A stretch of DNA of 64,000 nucleotides from Patiria miniata (Eukaryota; Echinodermata; Asteroidea; Valvatida; Asterinidae). The DNA is taken from assembly GCF_015706575.1 (NCBI RefSeq), contig NW_024037058.1:4953754-5017753 (forward strand), read 5' to 3'. Positions 22,401-29,230 of this stretch are shown in pieces; the first letter of the stretch is position 1; every line of letters starts with the position of its first letter. The notes below the pieces were generated by a model. The model saw only the letters and a list, made by a program, of their open reading frames with translations. It ran no database searches and had not been told where the DNA came from. The translations under genes and the position numbers were made by a program.

Positions 22401-23618
22401 GTGGCGTGTAACAAGGATGCTGTGTGGACAACAAAGAGAAGAAGACAGGAGACAAGACTTGGTCAGCACACAACTCCGACTATGCCAAATTACCCTATTA
22501 ACCCTAACAGAACTCAACCCATCAAACCCCAACAGCACATATTGTTGGAATCTGTCAGGATGGGTACAGTACCCCTAAACTGACAGTCTTTACATTGGGT
22601 TGGCACACTTCCAGAAACTAAGTCAGAAATATGTGTGCACAGCTTCCCATACATATGGTGTTGGAATTTGCCAGGATGGGTATGGTTTTTAGTAAATAAT
22701 GCTAGGGAGTTAGGGTTAATACTGATGGACCCAAGGCGAGGGGGGGGGGGGGAATTGTGGCAAGGTCCCCCCCTAAAAAAATTAAACCAAAGAATACATG
22801 AAGGTGACAGCTTGGAAAATGATGCTCTAGTCCACTCATCCTCTTTCCATCCACTGAATTGCAGTTAAAAAAAAAAAAAAAAAAAAAAGGAGGAAAAAGG
22901 CACTGCCTTCCGGTGGCATCAGATGGACCCCATCCCACTTCTGACACCATTCTACTTCTAACCCCTCCCCTTCCCCCCCCCCTTCCACCTCCCCTTTGAA
23001 TTTGAAACAGCTAGTCAGTCAGTTCCGTCTTATTTTCCACCCTTCTCCTACTATCCCCTCTACCTGCACTCTCCTTAAAAATAAAAATACTGCAAGTAAA
23101 ACTTACACGATCCCCCCTGGCATCCTGCCAATCCTGCCAGTTTTACAGGCAGTTAGTAAGGACAATTTTCAGTGACAGCTTTGATTGTCCACCCGGCATT
23201 ACCAGTTCTCAGTTGAATGGGGAGTTTGGGTTGAATGGAGAGTTTCGGTGAGACACCGGACTAATTAGAGACATTAGTATCTCCCAAGAGACCTCGTAAA
23301 TATCCATATTGGAAAGGATTGTTCTGACGTCAGCCTTCTCTCCACAGACCACCTTTCAAGTTTGATTGAGATTGATGACTGAACTTTACAGTGAACACAC
23401 GCATGCATGCACACACTGACACAACCAGGAATACGTGATCGCGATATCCCCCTGGCTGGCTTGAAAGCCTGGGGGATAAAAAAATTGTTCAACATCCCCA
23501 GTAAATGTTCCTCACCTTCGACCTTGACTGTTTGTGAATTCAGGCTGCCCGGCCGTGGGATCCCTCCGGACTTGCTGATCCGCGACGGAGGCTTGAGTCC
23601 CGAGCGAGGTGTTGCCAT
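4382..23618 (-). CDS. CLIP1: CLIP1/CLIP-170-like CAP-Gly protein, 5' part of gene (exon join; runs off left edge)
   Basis: Cytoplasmic linker protein that tracks growing microtubule plus ends; CAP-Gly domains bind the EEY tails of tubulin and EB proteins (family knowledge). The coding exons seen are 23618-23516, 13422-12887, 7778-7636, 6331-6070 and 4426-4382. Phases agree at every junction (103, 536, 143, 262 and 45 nt), giving residues 1-363. In order: basic Ser/Pro N-terminus starting [16 protein letters not shown]-Gly 1 (about 80-143, with GKNDG at 116-120), Ser/Pro linker with a TGLP EB-type motif at 167-170, CAP-Gly 2 (about 214-280, GKNDG at 251-255, then FAPIHKVTK), and a Ser-rich block [12 protein letters not shown] close to human CLIP1. 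The tandem CAP-Gly layout and spacing match human CLIP1. The coiled coil and CCHC knuckles are not in the window. CLIP2 orthology cannot be excluded; invertebrates usually have one gene. Confidence 0.93.
4427..6069 (-). other. CLIP1 intron; no further element identified
   Basis: This lies between the micro-exon and the exon at 6070. It is A/T-rich from 4660 to 5030 and more GC-balanced from 5040 to 5530 with repeated cgcgaa/gacgtcaaattcgc-type words (about 5130-5250). I see no supported exon. Confidence 0.5.
6070..6331 (-). CDS. CLIP1: CLIP1 exon: end of CAP-Gly 2 and Ser-rich segment
   Basis: The acceptor is catatcag| at 6332 and the donor CCACAG|gtaggt at 6069. It encodes [20 protein letters not shown], completing CAP-Gly 2, followed by a basic Ser-rich region with [16 protein letters not shown] and ending [11 protein letters not shown] (residues 261-348). 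Human CLIP1 has SSLSSMSSVASS and ARKISG at the equivalent positions, the phosphoregulated Ser-rich segment. The exon ends in phase 0. Confidence 0.94.
6380..6660 (-). mobile_element. tRNA-derived SINE, minus strand
   Basis: Reading the minus strand from 6660, there is a tRNA-like head with A box TGGCCTAGCGG and B box GGTTCGAGCCC. It is followed by a body containing gcacttaaccattattgctt, the block around cgtaaagccgtaggtcccgtg, and a block with cgctaagagaaggg. The same body occurs in the opposite orientation at 6796-7185. The 3' end fades out near 6380, about 50 bp from the CLIP1 exon. Confidence 0.8.
6704..6787 (-). pseudogene. Decayed tandem copy 3 of the CLIP1 CAP-Gly 2 exon (3' part)
   Basis: The plus-strand text agctcttcatccaactca and gcagtccgcttaccaagctc aligns with copies 1 and 2 (agctcttcatccaactcaac, gcagtcccctttaccaagtg). 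A GTAC-type insert (tacatgta) interrupts the ELGKN codons, and the reading frame is broken. The right side abuts the plus-strand SINE at about 6795, which separates this copy from copies 1 and 2. Confidence 0.75.
6796..7185 (+). mobile_element. tRNA-derived SINE, plus strand
   Basis: A box TGGTCCAATGG near 6805 and B box-like GGTTTGAATCC near 6848 form a Pol III promoter. The body (gagcaaggcactttaccatt, cgtaaagccgtaggtcccgt, cactaacacttatcgctaag) matches the minus-strand copy at 6380-6660. The tail ends with gcgccatataagacttatta. It is inserted between decayed CAP-Gly exon copies 2 and 3. Confidence 0.8.
7273..7352 (-). pseudogene. Decayed tandem copy 2 of the CLIP1 CAP-Gly 2 exon (3' part)
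   Basis: Read on the minus strand it gives [18 protein letters not shown], then W, A and a stop (TAG), against [20 protein letters not shown] in the functional exon. The donor position has atgtct instead of aggtatg. It shares its flanking intron block with copy 1. Homology is unambiguous; it has decayed by substitution. Confidence 0.85.
7439..7519 (-). pseudogene. Decayed tandem copy 1 of the CLIP1 CAP-Gly 2 exon (3' part)
   Basis: On the minus strand this matches the functional exon at 7636-7715 closely (gccaaggggg..., gagctggatgac..., ggaacaag|gt) but carries a TAA where the exon has GAA of DDELGK, and point changes elsewhere. It is followed by the same intron start (gtctgtat for gtatgtac). 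The flanking block containing caatttctttctc and atctttgattg also repeats with the next copy, so the duplicated unit is about 165 bp of exon 3' part plus intron 5' part. It is non-functional. Confidence 0.85.
7636..7778 (-). CDS. CLIP1: CLIP1 exon encoding N-terminal half of CAP-Gly domain 2
   Basis: The acceptor is gcttttcag| at 7779 and the donor ACAAG|gtatgt at 7635. It encodes [13 protein letters not shown], then [20 protein letters not shown] and AVAGT, residues 214-260. Human CLIP1 has LKIGDRVLVGGTKAG at the same junction. It ends in phase 2 (AG|G, Arg261). Degenerate copies of its 3' two thirds lie downstream in the intron at about 7439-7519, 7273-7352 and 6704-6787. Confidence 0.95.
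7854..8379 (+). mobile_element. TTAA-flanked non-autonomous DNA element, family A copy 1
   Basis: It is bounded by TTAA at 7850-7853 and 8380-8383. Terminal inverted repeats are AGGGAATATACAACATTTGC (left) and the complement of agcaaatgttgt...atattccct (right). Internal landmarks are an imperfect palindrome around ctggtcggctgaccag (about 8012-8030), tttgcaatcgattacacacc, and ggttccctgaccttacaatt. There is no coding capacity. The TTAA target duplication fits the piggyBac or Kolobok type (inference). Confidence 0.88.
8380..8759. other. Intronic stretch with an F3-type element end at about 8618-8700
   Basis: The text attcataaatacctgagaca, followed by gtattggtcgagagcctgtt and acgtgg, matches the complement of the right end of the F3 foldback (20600-20665), so a solo fragment of that family lies here. 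The remainder, 8400-8610, is GC-rich with no identified feature. Confidence 0.55.
8760..9396. mobile_element. hAT-like non-autonomous element with 8-bp target duplication
   Basis: The direct repeat ATCAGGAC flanks it at 8752-8759 and 9397-9404. Inverted ends are TAATGCTGTGCA and TGCACAACTTTA (10 of 12 match). Both ends continue into cgacccgaaaccgaccc / gggtcggtt-type simple motifs. The 8-bp duplication is the hAT hallmark. No transposase frame is seen. Confidence 0.82.
9607..10132 (-). mobile_element. TTAA family A element, copy 2 (opposite orientation)
   Basis: It starts AGGGAATGTACATCATTGGC after TTAT (a mutated TTAA) and ends gcaaatgttgtatattccct before TTAA at 10133-10136. It shares the internal blocks of copy 1 in reverse, including ggtggtcggctgaccaccgc near 9950. 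Confidence 0.86.
10133..10708 (-). other. CLIP1 intron 2 stretch; nothing recognised
   Basis: AT-rich sequence between family A copies 2 and 3, with no coding or repeat signal that I can support. Confidence 0.4.
10709..11739 (-). mobile_element. TTAA family A element, copy 3, split by foldback F1
   Basis: The left part, 10709-10759 (catttgcttttgctgtgatt, gaaatggatgg), and the right part, 11256-11739 (gttacactggctt, ggttccctgatcctac, gttgtaccggtatattac), are collinear with other family A copies. F1 is inserted between them. It ends at TTAA 11740-11743. The left terminal repeat is missing. Confidence 0.82.
10760..11251. mobile_element. Composite foldback element F1 (hairpin + inverted-repeat body)
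   Basis: TATA duplication at 10756-10759 and 11252-11255. Part 1 is a near-perfect hairpin, 10760-10921, with ends CAAATAACGAATG and CATTCGTTATTTG and the loop area cacgaggcgaagcc. A TTTTATA spacer follows at 10922-10928. Part 2, 10929-11251, is bounded by CAACACCTGAATAAAT and ATTTATTCAGGTGTTG, with GTCACGTGA and CCAATCAGATGACG just inside the right end. It is inserted in a family A element. Confidence 0.82.
11755..12311. mobile_element. Composite foldback element F2, same family as F1
   Basis: TATA at 11751-11754 and 12312-12315. The hairpin, 11755-11916, has ends CAAATATTGAATGC and GCATTCAATATTTG and the loop area cccgaggcgaagccgag. Spacer TTTTATA. The body, 11924-12311, is bounded by ACACTTCACCCACAGATTCTG and CAGAATCTGTGGGTGAGGTGT. 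The body shares acgaaatgtttgaacccaa and aatacgcgttacg-type text with F1. Right-end motifs are catgtgactcgctctcggcc and CCAATCA. Confidence 0.82.
12312..12886 (-). other. CLIP1 intron stretch with a dispersed block shared with 31.5 kb
   Basis: The text around gtaactggatttcattgcta (about 12374-12393) recurs at about 31510 (ataactggatttcattgcta), with further weak similarity through gggtatttg (about 12474 and 31599), so a diverged dispersed repeat is likely. A G-run lies at 12340-12348. No exon is supported. Confidence 0.45.
12887..13422 (-). CDS. CLIP1: CLIP1 exon encoding CAP-Gly domain 1 and linker
   Basis: The acceptor is ccgtacag| at 13423 and the donor AAG|gtgggt at 12886. The exon of 536 nt encodes residues 35-213. 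The CAP-Gly core reads [33 protein letters not shown] and [13 protein letters not shown], with all hallmark glycines and aromatics present. The following linker is rich in Ser, Pro, Ala and Lys, as in CLIP-170. GC content is clearly higher than in the surrounding intron. The exon ends in phase 0. Confidence 0.96.
13792..13860 (+). mobile_element. Solo end of TTAA family B element
   Basis: TTAA at 13788-13791 is followed by AGCTATAGTCCATCATTTGC and agccatccgaaaagtaactg, gcgtaattattgttg. This equals the complement of the right end of family B copies at 32.6 and 37.9 kb. The other end is absent. Confidence 0.7.
14087..14330. mobile_element. Small foldback element with GGGCCNATTTCA ends
   Basis: Long inverted arms: ggggccaatttcac, gctgctaagcac and cttataaaagcaggttacca on the left mirror tggtaacctgcttttataag, gtgcttagcagcacc and tgaaatcgggccc on the right. 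The centre is about 75 bp around 14205. It is a non-coding MITE-like hairpin. Confidence 0.8.
14746..15577 (-). mobile_element. TTAA family A element, copy 4 (truncated, split by T1)
   Basis: It starts within the internal palindrome (gatcggccgaccatcgttgg), continues through aaaataccacttttcttgaa, aatgacagcacacc and gtttgcaaatgttgta to 14920, and resumes tatattaccttTAA at 15565. T1 occupies 14921-15564. The distal half of the element is missing. Confidence 0.78.
14921..15564. mobile_element. TA-flanked long-inverted-repeat element T1
   Basis: TA at 14919-14920 and 15565-15566. Ends are CAGGATGAGTCAAAAAAGCG and the complement of cttttcttgactcaccctg. The inverted repeats extend about 150 bp or more (aaatatgtaacaccaaacat / ttatgtttggtgactacata, accctaaaacctgtttcgtc / gacgaaagaggttttagggt). 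It is a mariner/Tc1-type target with no transposase frame. It is inserted into family A copy 4. Confidence 0.82.
15956..16321. mobile_element. TTA-flanked Harbinger-like MITE
   Basis: TTA at 15953-15955 and 16322-16324. Inverted ends are GGCCAAAAAAAAAGTCTCCG, then gtttctggtatg, mirrored by cataccagaaacc and ggagacttattttttttggcc. The interior, about 366 bp, is GC-rich with gcgcatgggtacggcgatgc. A TTA/TAA target is typical of PIF/Harbinger; the class assignment is inference. Confidence 0.75.
16325..17898 (-). other. CLIP1 intron 1 stretch with a tandem duplication at about 17498-17725
   Basis: Two diverged copies of a block of about 120 bp (ccgaaaaactasagattgct, caatgcaaaagtaactcact, tttgaat, caaataaaatctg) lie at about 17498-17607 and 17617-17726. 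The rest shows no gene or known repeat. Confidence 0.5.
17899..18960. mobile_element. Composite foldback F4 with internally amplified arm
   Basis: The left end is ACCTCATACATATTCATGAG, with caccatcacgtgtcagcc inside. The opposing end TGAATATGTATGAGGT is repeated four times (about 18211, 18391, 18576, 18757) in units of about 180-188 bp that also carry aaaagatggcgg, gctttgctgagataactgat and gctcccctttgtataagaag. The distal hairpin, 18800-18960 (tattggaagttgacaaacta / tagtttgtcatcttccaata), has the loop cctgctcgtctcgg. Architecture matches F1-F3 in reverse. Confidence 0.65.
18961..20038 (-). other. CLIP1 intron 1 stretch including a GC-richer block at 19470-19860
   Basis: No exon is supported. 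The block at 19470-19860 is richer in CpG than its surroundings and stays open on the minus strand for about 90 codons, but there is no homology and no convincing splice pair. It could be a promoter-like region or unannotated first exon. Most of the rest is AT-rich. Confidence 0.35.
20039..20665. mobile_element. Composite foldback element F3
   Basis: The hairpin, 20039-20203, has arms about 75 bp long (gggaataaatgtgtgctccg..., ctctgtttaataccacttag, gtgctgataattacc and their complements) and the loop cgagccggaggcgagg. The body, 20204-20665, has ends ATTCATAAATACCT and AGGTATTTATGAAT, with CACGTGACGGGCTCTCGACC and CCAATAGG inside the right end. A further diverged right-end-like segment lies at about 20740-20830 (aagacagtttaccc, gtcgagggcgtgg). 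Confidence 0.78.
21170..21809. mobile_element. Foldback element with GCACCCGATTTCA ends and CGACGCGTCG sub-repeats
   Basis: Inverted ends are GCACCCGATTTCACGAAG and the complement of gatgaaatcgggtgc. Both flanks have internal direct sub-repeats of cgacgcgtcgcaact type (21188-21300 and 21715-21785). The centre is AT-rich. The terminal motif CCCGATTTCA is shared with the foldback at 14087-14330. Confidence 0.72.
21810..23515 (-). other. CLIP1 intron 1 stretch with homopolymer runs
   Basis: A poly-G run lies at about 22740-22751, poly-A at 22866-22888 and a C-rich tract at 22960-23000. A paired block (cacatattgttggaatctgt / catatggtgttggaatttgc, each followed by caggatgggta) lies at 22535-22690. 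No coding signal is recognised. Confidence 0.4.
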
Positions 23619-23715
23619 GGTTACAGCAGGAAGCGGTTCCTCTTGTTTTGTTCCTTGAGAGATGGTGAAATCTCTGTCCTCTCGCTATCTCATCACCTCA
23701 TTTGGATATTTTGGT
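23516..23715 (-). CDS. CLIP1: CLIP1 exon with start codon (coding 23618-23516, 5'UTR 23715-23619)
   Basis: The ATG at 23618 sits in a good context (gtaaccATGG). Coding starts [19 protein letters not shown], similar to the N-terminus of vertebrate CLIP1 (MSMLKPSGLKAPTK). The donor is GAAG|gtgagg at 23515, leaving phase 1, which pairs exactly with the exon ending at 13422 (codon G|AT gives Asp35). Upstream there is a strong acceptor at 23716-23718 (pyrimidine tract then cag), so about 97 nt of 5'UTR belong to this exon and a further non-coding first exon should lie above 23.7 kb. I could not place that exon or the promoter. Confidence 0.88.
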
Positions 23716-25474
23716 CTGAGCAGAAAGGAGAAAAAAAAAATTCCTCTTTTACATGTAGCTTGCCCTCATATTTGATGCTGAAACATGGAGTCATGTTTTG
23801 GTACCGGTAAAAAGGAAGAAAATATAGTGAATTTAGTCAATAGAGACCAATACACAAGAGGAACCATAATATTCACTGACGTGTACAAAATATAGGGCAT
23901 GCGTATGATGTCATCAGTCCTATAGAGATGAACAACTTGGCCTCACTGAGGCCAAATCTCGTATGGGAAAACGGCTGTGCATACAAGTCTGCAATATTCA
24001 TTGTACCCCAAGTAAATCCAAGAGCCAAATACTGGCACATGGAGATATAAACAGCCCCCTCTAGAGGCGGTACACACAATTTTTATTTATGAGCTTTTTA
24101 GCAAACCCCGTACATGTACCGCTACATGCCATATGCTTGCATGTCTGAAGTGTTGCAAATGTATATGTACCAGTACATGTACATGTACATTTGTACACTT
24201 ACAGTACATTTGAACATGTACATGAACAAAATATTCAAATTAAATATTGCACAATTCCAAGAACTAGCTGAACTTTTCATGTTTTTAAAGCCCATTAATA
24301 CCTACATGTGCCACATTGTATTATATTCTAATTATTTTCCGATGAATCCAAAATATTGCAACAGTACAGGGAGTAACAAGCAGGACAGTTTAGGGAAGTA
24401 CACAGGCTAATCTTGGAGTAACTTCTTGACAGAAAACGCTGTTAATTTTTTATTGCCACTTTTTTTCATTCATTCATGTCCCAACATAACACGATGAAAC
24501 AACATGTCACTTGCAAAGTTGAATATTGTTAAAAAAAAATTCAAATTAATTAATTAAAGGCATAATAATACTGGTAATAACCAGTATATGGACCTACAGA
24601 TAAATTTAATGAGAAAAACCATGCTCAAACTCAGTGAAGGTAACCCCTTGGATGGTACAGAACACCCTGTCAAATTATTCCACCGTGATGGTAATTGAAA
24701 ACAATCACTACATTATGAGGTTTTAAAAAAAGTGTGTCCGCGGGCACACATTTTTACATGCACTTGCGATGACATTTAATTACAAGACCAAAAATTGTGC
24801 ACGTTTTTGCTTCTGTTTTTTTCTCAAAACATAGAGTAGCTAGTGAGTTCAAAATTTCCACGGTAATTTAAGGCATCCTACTTAAGATGTTGAACAATTT
24901 TATTGCTTCAACGAAAGAAGTGCACAAAACACAGGAAATAATCCTACATGTATCTTAAATAAACAAATGCAGAATGCCTACCCCCAATACGCATTATGCA
25001 TGTCTCTGGAGTATTTACATTACTATGTGGTACATATACTTGTACATTATACACTCTGGAAAAACATTTACCCTGTTTAAACTAACCTTGAATGACAGTG
25101 GCTGGTGTTTGTGTATCGGTTTCCAAGTAATGGTATTTATGGGCCAGGAAATTATATTATCATAGCTGAATGCCCTCGGGCAATGGCAAACATATTGGGT
25201 GTAGGATTGTTTCAGCCCTCAATAAATATATTCCTGTTTCTATAATTTGATTGGGGAGGCCAATGCAAAGATATGTTTTAGTTGAAATGTGTTCAATGTC
25301 AGACCACAAAATTGAATATTACTAGACATGACATTTATGCACAGTGTATACATTTTAAATTTCAAAGCAAAACTTTAAGGGTGATAATACTGGTGAGTTT
25401 TTACTGTGACAAGTTATGCAAAATGGTTCTCGGTTAATTTAATCAGGGAAAAAACCCACAACGTACATGAACAC
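23716..25474. other. Upstream of the CLIP1 start exon; no first exon located
   Basis: The acceptor at 23716 implies a non-coding CLIP1 exon upstream, but no convincing donor or promoter was found. There is a GTACATGTAC cluster at 24105-24225. The rest is AT-rich with no recognised element. Confidence 0.4.
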
Positions 25475-26125
25475 ACACTCAAGTCCATCACAAGTCAATC
25501 ACAAGTCAGTCACAAGTCCATCACAAGTCAATCACAAGTCAATCACAAGTCAGTCACATGTCCATCACAAGTCCATCACAAGTCCATCAGAATTTCATGA
25601 CGAGTCAATCACAAGTCAATCTCAAGTCAATCACAAGTCCATCACAAGTCAATCACAAGTCAATCACAAGCCCATCACAAGTCAATCACAAGCCCATCAC
25701 AAGTCAATCACAAGTCCATCACAAGTCAATCGTAAGTCCATCACAAGTCAATCACAAGTCCATCACAACTGAATCCCAAGTCCATCACAAGTCTATCACA
25801 AGTCAATCACAAGTCAATCACAAGTCCATCACAAGTCCATCACAAGTCTATCACAATTCAATCACAAGTCAATCACAAGCCAATCACAAGTCCATCACAA
25901 GTCCATCACACTTCAATCACAAGTCAATCACAAGTCCATCACAAGTCCATCATAAGTCCATCACACTTCAATCACAAGTCAAAATCACAAGTTCATCTCA
26001 AGTCCATCACAAATCCATCTCAAGTCAATCACAAGTCAATCACAAGTCAATCTCAAGTCCATCACAACCCCATCACAACTCTATCACAAGTCAATCATAA
26101 TCACAAAGTCAATCACATGACAGGT
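25475..26125. repeat. Minisatellite of 10-11 bp units (tcacaagtcca / tcacaagtcaa)
   Basis: About 60 units alternate catcacaagtc and aatcacaagtc. It is the same motif and plus-strand orientation as the array in spata22 intron 6 (50140-51105). The long open frame (Ser-Gln-Val-His-His-Lys-Ser-Ile-Thr) is a repeat artefact. Confidence 0.95.
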
Positions 26126-27852
26126 CACAAGTAACATCCCATGTGCTCCAACAGGACTGGAAGAGCAACATCCGACCGCAGAGACATCGCATCTGATTTT
26201 CTTGGCCTGATGAGGACACCATGCCAACGTGGCATCTCAATGACTCAGGCCATATGCTCACCAGCTCCACTACGTCATACATAATACTCCTCCTCTATCA
26301 CGGAGCAAGAACACGTGCTGCATACTTGCCGGCCACCATGCTGCTAATGATGCAGCGTGTGTGCCGCTGCGGTATCCTCATTTGCTCTGCGTTCAGTGAC
26401 TCGCACGAAGTGCATGGCATTTGGTGAGGCGGGGCAAATTACATGTATGATGGATTCATGAGGGTAACTTGAGCCACGTGTGCCGTCCTTAATTGAATGT
26501 CTCACACTGAGTGACAGACGATGAATGTGCGGTACAAAAGCAGCACTATTCATGTACATTGTACAGTACACTATAATGTATGTAAATGTACAAAAATGTA
26601 TACACATGTAGTGCTGTTTCAATGGCATTGCCATGTACAAATACATGTATTCATGTACATTTTGTATGTTCCGTACACTACTTCATACAGTACATGTTAA
26701 TGTGCACCAACTACATGTAACTTCACGATACATACCGGTACATGTATCATGTATACATACATGTACATGTACATTGTACCGGTACATGTACCGGTATACA
26801 GACAAATGTATACTGTCAGCATACTGATCTGATACACTGTGCCCTCTGGAGACATGCACACAATAGGGAACAAAAGATTATATACATCTCCACAGGGCAA
26901 TTTCTATATAGATGAATACGTCTCCACAAGGTTTTCACGAAATAGATATGGATTTTACTCAAAAACTAGGAATTTCCAAGGTATGTTGATCCGTCGCAAA
27001 TGGTAGAGTTTTTAATAGAAAAGGGATATTACATGTATTAAAGTCCGAATTTCAGCCAAGGAAATTAATTCTGGTTAAAATAAGAGCATTTTGAAACTGT
27101 ACTTTCAAACTCAAAAACTTTAGTACACGAGAACAAAGAAATGTCTCCACAAGGATACAAACTTCAGTACGTGTATGTGCATGTGTACATCTATGACAAG
27201 GTAAAGATACGGTACACAACATCTGGATACAAATGTATGGGTGGAAAACACATGTGAAAACACTTGGCGATTGTGCACATACCCGGTATGTACTGTAGTT
27301 ACGGCCCCTTTTTATTAGTGTGAGGTGTTGGCAAAATGAGACGGAACTCGACAGGCACAGGCCGTAGCCAACAAAACAAAAACAAATGGGGTAATTTGAT
27401 TTTTTTTGCAGATTTATCGATATATTTGTAATCTTTGTCAACTACACATATTTCAAAAGAGATAGTATAAAAATTGAGGAATTTAAGCACATTTGGGCAA
27501 GTCCAAGAATTATTGCAAGCTATGTCCCATACGTAACCAAAGTTTAACTCTTTAAGATATTCATGGATTTCGGTGTTTTATATGTCTACTGTTGGGCATC
27601 TTCAGGGAAGTACCAGTATGGGACAAAAAGGGGACCTTTTCTTGTAGGATGGAACGCCGTATTATCGCAGTACTTATCACGTTTCTCGTTCGGAATAGAG
27701 ATTGCCCACTAACCTTCCAGAATTGTCCTGTCTTATATTGTAGTATAACTCTTCCTTTTTAAATTAATATAAAAAAATCTGACGGGTGGTGTGGTTTATT
27801 CCGTGTACGATGCCTGTGAAAATAGACATGCGCGGCGTGTGCAAACGGAGGT
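26126..27852. other. Intergenic or CLIP1 upstream stretch with dense TACATGTA palindromes
   Basis: A palindrome cluster at 26540-26815 includes tacatgtacatgtacattgt and accggtacatgtaccggta. No gene is recognised. Confidence 0.5.
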
Positions 27853-28528
27853 GGACTCCCTATTATCGCGGTATGCGGGAAGTGGTTTTTATAATGATCC
27901 CAACTTTTTTGTTCATAGTTTATCTTTGACCAAAACACCCCCTGAATAAAGTCTGATATTTTCCCTGTAACGTTCAAGTTGATTAAAGACAAATTTTCTG
28001 CAGGATGATTTCTTAAGACCCTGCCATTCCCCCGAAAGGAGAACACAAACCCCTGAGGCAAGTCTACTCATCGGCGATTGAGGGCGCCATTCACTTTACA
28101 CGGTGTGCCGTTTTATTTTCGCTAATGCGCGGTGCTTATTTTGATCCCGTAAAAGTTGTTACGATTTCGCGCTGCAAATATCGTCGTTCGACTTCATTTT
28201 ACATTTGCAGCTGAAGAATGGGAACCAGACAATGGAACTTTCATGGACAGAGCGCAATTAAAGATTTATGTTAAAATATAAACGGTACCTTTTAGCAGAC
28301 ACGGTGAGGGAAAATTTTGCAAGTTTTGGAAAACGTTAATATTTATTAAAATCGTTAAAAGTCCCGAAAGACACAACATTTTTTAATCGTCCTTTTTATA
28401 CAACTCGGTAGAAAATCCTTGCTGACTGGTGAACTGGATAAAAATCGCCACTTGAAGGAGTTTTGACACTGTAAAAAGAGAAATTTCCCATGCCGCGATA
28501 ATAGGGATGCCGCGATAATAGGGAGTCC
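27853..28528. mobile_element. Inverted-repeat element with GGACTCCCTATTATCGCGG ends
   Basis: The left end GGACTCCCTATTATCGCGG (27853) mirrors ccgcgataatagggagtcc (to 28528). The right end has the ccgcgataatagggat motif twice in tandem. A diverged gccgtattatcgcagtact lies outside at 27656. No target duplication or coding was seen. Confidence 0.7.
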
Positions 28529-28746
28529 GACTATACATACCGGGTGCATGTAACTACACAATTGCCAAGAATTCCTACAGCCTCCGTGAAATTTCCAATA
28601 TTAGACAGAAAAATGTTTGCAAATGTTAATTTAATCCTCTACACATACATACATGTACATTTGTACATGAGCTCACCTACCGTACCCAAAAGTTCAGTTT
28701 GCTGCCTGAACTGAATACATACATGTAATGCTGCACATCTACCGTA

Positions 28747-29230
28747 CAGGGTGAGTAAAAAAAAACGAAACCCAAATGTCGGGCCCATTGTTTTAGTGAA
28801 GTTCTACATGTAGCACTTTCAAAATCTTGGATATGAAAGCCCAATTCATAAGCTTTCTTTTAGTACAAGAATTATTCAAATCACTTATGTCCATGTACTT
28901 TTCAAGTTAAGGAGTTTTAAACACAACCGCCGTTTTAGGGGTTCTGTCCATGGATCACAAAAAAAGTTCAGTGTTCTTTCAGGAAATAAAAACAAATCAC
29001 ATAAGAAGTGTGTGAATTGCAATACATGTAGTTTTGCTGAAAGAACGCACACCTTTTTGTGATCCGTGGACAGAACTTGAAAAGTACACAAGTGATTTGA
29101 ATATTGTTGTACTAAAAGAAAGCTTATCATGAATTGGGCTTTCATATCCAAGATTTTGAAAGTGCTACATGCAGAACTTCACTTAAACAATGGTCCCGAC
29201 ATTTGGTTTATTTTTTTTTTACTCACCCTG
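28747..29230. mobile_element. TA-flanked long-inverted-repeat element T2
   Basis: Flanked by TA (28745-28746 and 29231-29232). Ends are CAGGGTGAGTAAAAAAAAAC and the complement of ttttttttttactcaccctg. Arms are about 200 bp (gtgaagttctacatgtagca, cttggatatgaaagcccaat, agctttcttttagtac and mirrors), with a small centre around 29000. It has the same terminal motif as T1. Confidence 0.85.

Noticed and set aside
25467-26100. Long open frames (100-180 codons) in the tcacaagtcca arrays here and at 50106-51068
   Set aside because: Frames are produced by the repeat itself; only Ser/Gln/Val/His/Lys/Ile/Thr cycles, no homology, and at 50 kb they extend out of a genuine exon into the intron after its splice donor.
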